Below are positions 5,243 to 6,923 of a DNA stretch of 6,923 nucleotides, piece by piece. The position numbers and the translations under genes were made by a program. Below the pieces are notes generated by a model, which did no database searches, was not told where the DNA came from, and saw only the letters and a list, made by a program, of their open reading frames with translations. The stretch is from an uncultured Peptococcaceae bacterium (lineage in GTDB: Bacteria; Bacillota; Peptococcia; Peptococcales; Peptococcaceae), in the NCBI GenBank assembly GCA_945949655.1, contig CAMFFG010000065.1, positions 1 to 6,923 of the forward strand, in the 5' to 3' direction. The first letter of the stretch is position 1; every line of letters begins with the position of its first letter.

Positions 5243-5304
5243 TCTGTTTCTTCACACAGCTGTCTCTGTTTCCTCACACAGCTTTCACAATCAGGCTGTA
5301 TGAT
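5243..5304 (+). promoter_or_regulatory. 22-bp-spaced direct repeats and -10 element upstream of the lipoprotein gene
   Basis: TCTGTTTCTTCACACAGCT (5243-5261) recurs at 5265-5283 with one change, a period of 22 bp, two helical turns. Inside, TTCACA occurs at 5251-5256, CTCACA at 5273-5278 and TTCACA at 5284-5289, all in an 11-bp register (5262 is a poor match). A -10-like TATGAT follows at 5299-5304, while no good -35 exists at 16-18 bases, so the repeats fall where an activator would replace -35 contacts. Phased TT(A/C/T)ACA repeats are the pattern of PhoP/OmpR-family response regulators in Bacillus. Repeats are seen; the regulator class is inferred. Confidence 0.5.
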
Positions 5305-5314
5305 AGCATCATCT

Positions 5315-5331
5315 TTTACAGAAACTTTACA
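5315..5331 (+). promoter_or_regulatory. TTTACA-N5-TTTACA pair before the lipoprotein ribosome site
   Basis: TTTACA at 5315-5320 and again at 5326-5331, exactly 11 bp apart, resembling a PhoP half-box of Bacillus. It lies downstream of the TATGAT -10 and 10 bases before AAGGAG, so bound protein there would block rather than activate that promoter, unless the true start of transcription is elsewhere. Confidence 0.4.
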
Positions 5332-5353
5332 CAACGACGAAAGGAGTTTTACT

Positions 5354-6850
5354 ATGAAAAAATTATTATGCGGCTCTGCACTTCTTCTGGCCGCTATGCT
5401 CTGCTTCGGCTGCAGCAATACCAGCAGCACAGCCTCTGCCATCGTACTGTCCGATGAGGGCATAACCATAGATGGCCAGGCTGTCAGCCAGGATCCATCA
5501 CAGGCTGTCTACTGGACAGCGGAGGTGGAAACCCACGAGGATGTACCGGAAGCGCTGCAGGATACGGTCAACACTGTACTGCATATTACCAAAGCCGGTG
5601 ATTACCAGATCTCCGGCGGCATACAGAACGGGCAGATCCGCGTGACTGCACCGGATCAGGCGGTCAATCTGATTCTGGACAATGTGGAAATAATCAATCA
5701 GACTGCTCCGGCCATTTTGATCGAGGATGCCGCCGACTCCCAGGAAGCTGGCAAGGCTGGTGTCACCATCACACTGGCTGAAGACAGCATCAATCGGCTG
5801 AACGGATCCCACATCGCCAAGTATACCGATGAAGCCGGCAATGAGATCAAAAATGACGGCACCATCTCCTCCAATGTATCCCTGCAGATCGGCGGCGACG
5901 GCGCACTGCAGGTGACCGGCGACAAGGAAGGTATTGAAAGCAAGATACACCTCACCATCAACGGCGGTACCATACAGGTTGCATCCCAGGACGATGCTTT
6001 GAACGCCAGCGAGGACGGCGTATCGGTGATCACTATTAATGACGGCATCATCAACTGCGCTATCCAGAACGGCGAAGAAGGGGACGGCATCGATTCCAAC
6101 GGTTCCATTTACATCAACGGCGGCTTTGTGGTGGCACAGGCCCACAGCAGTAGCGGCGACAGCGGACTGGATGCCGACGAGGGCATCTATATCAGTGGCG
6201 GTACCGTTTGCGCCACCGGCAATATGTATGAAGAGATCTCGGAAGAATCGGGCCAGCAGTATGCCCAGTTCTATTTTGCCCAGTCGCAGAAAGGCAACGT
6301 GCCGCTGGTTATCACCGATGCAGACGGAAACTATATTCTGGCTTGCACACCAGTGAATGACTTCACCATTCTGGAATTCTCCTCTCCAGATCTTAAGGAC
6401 GGTCAGACCTATTATCTGTATAGCGGTGGTACCCTGACCGGCACCGTAACCAACGGCATCTACACCACTGTGGACAGCTACACCGGCGGAACGCAGCTGG
6501 CACATCGCGGTACCATGACCGGTAACGGCAAACCGGGCCGGCCTGACGGTGCAGAACCTATGGACGGAAAAGAACCGCCTGCCGATGGAGAACGCCCGCA
6601 GCGAAACGGTCAGAATGGCCAGCGCCCCGAACGTCCCGCTGACGGAGAAAGACCTGCCGATGCACCGGAACCACCTGCGGACGGCGCCATACCGGACAGA
6701 GCACCACAGCAGCCAGGCAGTTCCTATGATACAGCAGCAGAACAATCTGCTGAATTTACGTTAGGCAGCGACAGCCGCGTGTTTGCCGGTATCGCACCGC
6801 TGGAAAACAGCGATACTGCTGACACCCAGACAGAAGCTGCAGCAGAATAA
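5354..6850 (+). CDS. Exported carbohydrate-binding beta-helix protein (Cthe_2159-like), probable lipoprotein
   Basis: 498 residues. The N-terminus MKK + hydrophobic stretch + FGC (Cys20) is an export signal with a lipoprotein-type Cys, but the -3 residue is Cys17 rather than the usual Leu/Val/Ile, so lipidation is likely, not certain. The body (about 60-385) matches the style of the Cthe_2159 family (calcium-binding, polygalacturonate-binding right-handed beta-helix): AGDYQISGGI (81-90), VNLILDNVEI (104-113), and four rungs ending in TINGG or similar: EGIESKIHLTINGG (192-205), DALNASEDGVSVITINDG (214-231), DGIDSNGSIYINGG (244-257), SGLDADEGIYISGG (270-283). Residues about 389-456 are a Pro/Gly/Asp/Glu/Arg-rich linker with PADGERP repeats, followed by a short tail (457-498). 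The start at 5354 has AAGGAG 7 bases before it; 18 upstream in-frame codons add nothing sensible. Probably surface-attached and binding polysaccharide; enzymatic activity is not indicated. Transcribed alone, divergently from galE. Confidence 0.85.
   Translation: MKKLLCGSALLLAAMLCFGCSNTSSTASAIVLSDEGITIDGQAVSQDPSQAVYWTAEVETHEDVPEALQDTVNTVLHITKAGDYQISGGIQNGQIRVTAPDQAVNLILDNVEIINQTAPAILIEDAADSQEAGKAGVTITLAEDSINRLNGSHIAKYTDEAGNEIKNDGTISSNVSLQIGGDGALQVTGDKEGIESKIHLTINGGTIQVASQDDALNASEDGVSVITINDGIINCAIQNGEEGDGIDSNGSIYINGGFVVAQAHSSSGDSGLDADEGIYISGGTVCATGNMYEEISEESGQQYAQFYFAQSQKGNVPLVITDADGNYILACTPVNDFTILEFSSPDLKDGQTYYLYSGGTLTGTVTNGIYTTVDSYTGGTQLAHRGTMTGNGKPGRPDGAEPMDGKEPPADGERPQRNGQNGQRPERPADGERPADAPEPPADGAIPDRAPQQPGSSYDTAAEQSAEFTLGSDSRVFAGIAPLENSDTADTQTEAAAE
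6518..6721 (+). repeat. Coding low-complexity linker with PADGERP-type repeats
   Basis: Within the lipoprotein gene, residues 389-456 contain PADGERP at 409-415 and 428-434, PADGAIP at 441-447, and related KEPP/PEPP and RPQRNGQNGQRPERP segments. It is charged, aromatic-free and probably disordered, as often seen in this position in Cthe_2159-type proteins, although those linkers are more usually Gly/Met-rich (from memory). Confidence 0.6.
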
Positions 6851-6890
6851 TACAGAAAACAGACATTAACTTTCTTCTGCCTGCGTAAAC

Positions 6891-6913
6891 TTAAGTAAAA
6901 ATTTTACTTGACA
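6891..6913 (+). promoter_or_regulatory. Palindrome overlapping a TTGACA -35 at the window edge
   Basis: AAGTAAAA (6893-6900), one A, TTTTACTT (6902-6909) is a perfect 8+1+8 inverted repeat, and its right end runs into TTGACA (6908-6913), a consensus -35. It is probably an operator/promoter of a gene beyond the window; the -10 is not included. With a 1-base centre it is a DNA site rather than an RNA hairpin. The span from the lipoprotein stop to here holds no recognisable terminator. Confidence 0.45.
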
Positions 6914-6923
6914 GATACCCGCA

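Noticed and set aside
5498..6745. 415-codon minus-strand frame opposite the lipoprotein gene
   Set aside because: It is an antisense shadow: the plus frame has a ribosome site, signal peptide and recognisable beta-helix repeats, while the minus frame has none and its composition mirrors the plus codons.

Overview
The window reads like a mid-GC Bacillota (Firmicutes) chromosome. The evidence is strong AAGGAG-type ribosome sites, a short Gram-positive-type glucose-6-phosphate isomerase, a holin-like type I toxin, and a Cthe_2159-type secreted carbohydrate-binding protein. I cannot name the genus.

Left part (1-1127): there is no ordinary protein gene here. Positions 36-190 form a GC-rich, rod-like inverted structure with a 22-pair closing stem, a central bubble and an upper stem, running into T-rich DNA; it looks like a small RNA gene or an elaborate terminator. 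A roughly 110-base pyrimidine tract and a zone of small GACA/TGTC hairpins follow. Next comes a decayed second copy of a toxin gene (566-608), then what looks like an intact type I toxin-antitoxin locus. That locus has a promoter (658-686), a 25-residue membrane peptide gene (748-825), its terminator (901-955), and a convergent antisense RNA with its own promoter (962-990) and terminator (841-885). This is the most unusual part of the window.

Middle (1128-5111, all minus strand): a DHA2-like 14-helix MFS exporter has its own extended -10 promoter and no visible terminator before the antitoxin. Upstream of it, galE and pgi are 60 bases apart, share one promoter (5175-5203) and end at a strong terminator (2691-2719). 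They link galactose/UDP-sugar metabolism to glycolysis: GalE interconverts UDP-glucose and UDP-galactose, and Pgi interconverts glucose-6-phosphate and fructose-6-phosphate.

Right part (5112-6923): a divergent intergenic region carries 11-bp-phased TTCACA/TTTACA repeats that resemble response-regulator sites. It leads into a plus-strand gene for an exported, probably lipid-anchored, beta-helical carbohydrate-binding protein with a Pro/Asp/Gly/Glu/Arg-rich linker. The window ends in a palindrome overlapping a TTGACA -35-like element, probably the promoter of the next gene.
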